Assembly (NCBI GenBank): GCA_003427395.1
Contig: BFEA01000598.1
Span: forward strand, 793,890 to 823,591
DNA: 29,702 nt
Reading direction: 5' to 3'
Origin: Chara braunii
Lineage: Eukaryota; Streptophyta; Charophyceae; Charales; Characeae
In this document: piece by piece, positions 29,633 to 29,702 of the stretch
Layout of the letters: each line of letters opens with the position of its first letter
Numbering within the stretch: the stretch's first letter is position 1
The notes under the pieces: generated by a model
Told to the model about the DNA's origin: nothing
Seen by the model: the letters and a program-made list of their open reading frames with translations, nothing else
The model's database searches: none
Translations under genes and position numbers: made by a program

Positions 29633-29702
<70 letters not shown>
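29633..29702. repeat. (GA)n microsatellite at window end
   Basis: At least 70 bases of GA running to the last base, about 95 bp upstream of the transposase start. Confidence 0.97.

Overview
The window looks like transposon-rich nuclear DNA from a green-lineage eukaryote. A large streptophyte alga such as Chara is my best guess, but that is inference. The reasons are two PIF/Harbinger-type DNA transposons with Myb/SANT-like partner genes, plant-type non-LTR retrotransposon pieces, a tRNA-headed SINE-like element, many long (GA)n/(CT)n microsatellites, poly(T)/poly(C) runs and scattered single N bases. No bacterial operons, ribosome binding sites, rRNA genes or functional tRNAs are seen, and no host housekeeping gene is recognisable.

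Layout. About 1-8.2 kb (Harbinger element 1): a HARBI1-like DDE transposase on the + strand with one in-frame stop (520-1866). It converges on two - strand genes: a 533-aa protein of unknown family (3283-4884) and a Myb/SANT-like protein (5883-7628). A cluster of CCTCGG/CCGAGG palindromes follows at 8.05-8.23 kb. About 8.9-10.2 kb: a C-rich array with a period near 163 bp, then two 125-bp repeats. About 10.65-13.3 kb: a + strand LINE with a frameshifted ORF1 carrying a zinc knuckle, plus the first ~40 codons of ORF2. About 13.3-14.4 kb: a tRNA-like SINE head, an element with CGAAC-rich arms, and a diverged 191-bp direct repeat. 14.77-17.7 kb: a decayed, 5'-truncated LINE on the - strand with a long poly(A) tail.

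17.8-24.2 kb is mostly non-coding. It holds two GA microsatellites, a TATA box with a consensus splice donor, an unrecognised decayed reading frame (20.5-21.3 kb, -), two adjacent long hairpins (21.8-22.3 kb), a 219-bp tandem duplication (23.3-23.7 kb), and a ~45-bp motif that occurs four times in both orientations and is part of the - strand LINE 3' UTR.

About 24.55-29.7 kb (Harbinger element 2, cut by the window end): a + strand Myb/SANT-like gene, open apart from two stops, converges on a - strand transposase with one frameshift and two stops.

How the genes relate: in PIF/Harbinger elements the DDE transposase and the Myb/SANT-like protein act together, the latter supplying DNA binding and nuclear import. 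Both elements show this pair convergently, in mirrored orientation. The most unusual item is the extra 533-aa protein inside element 1. It has a structured, Trp/Cys-rich C-terminal domain and an open frame, although its transposase is broken.
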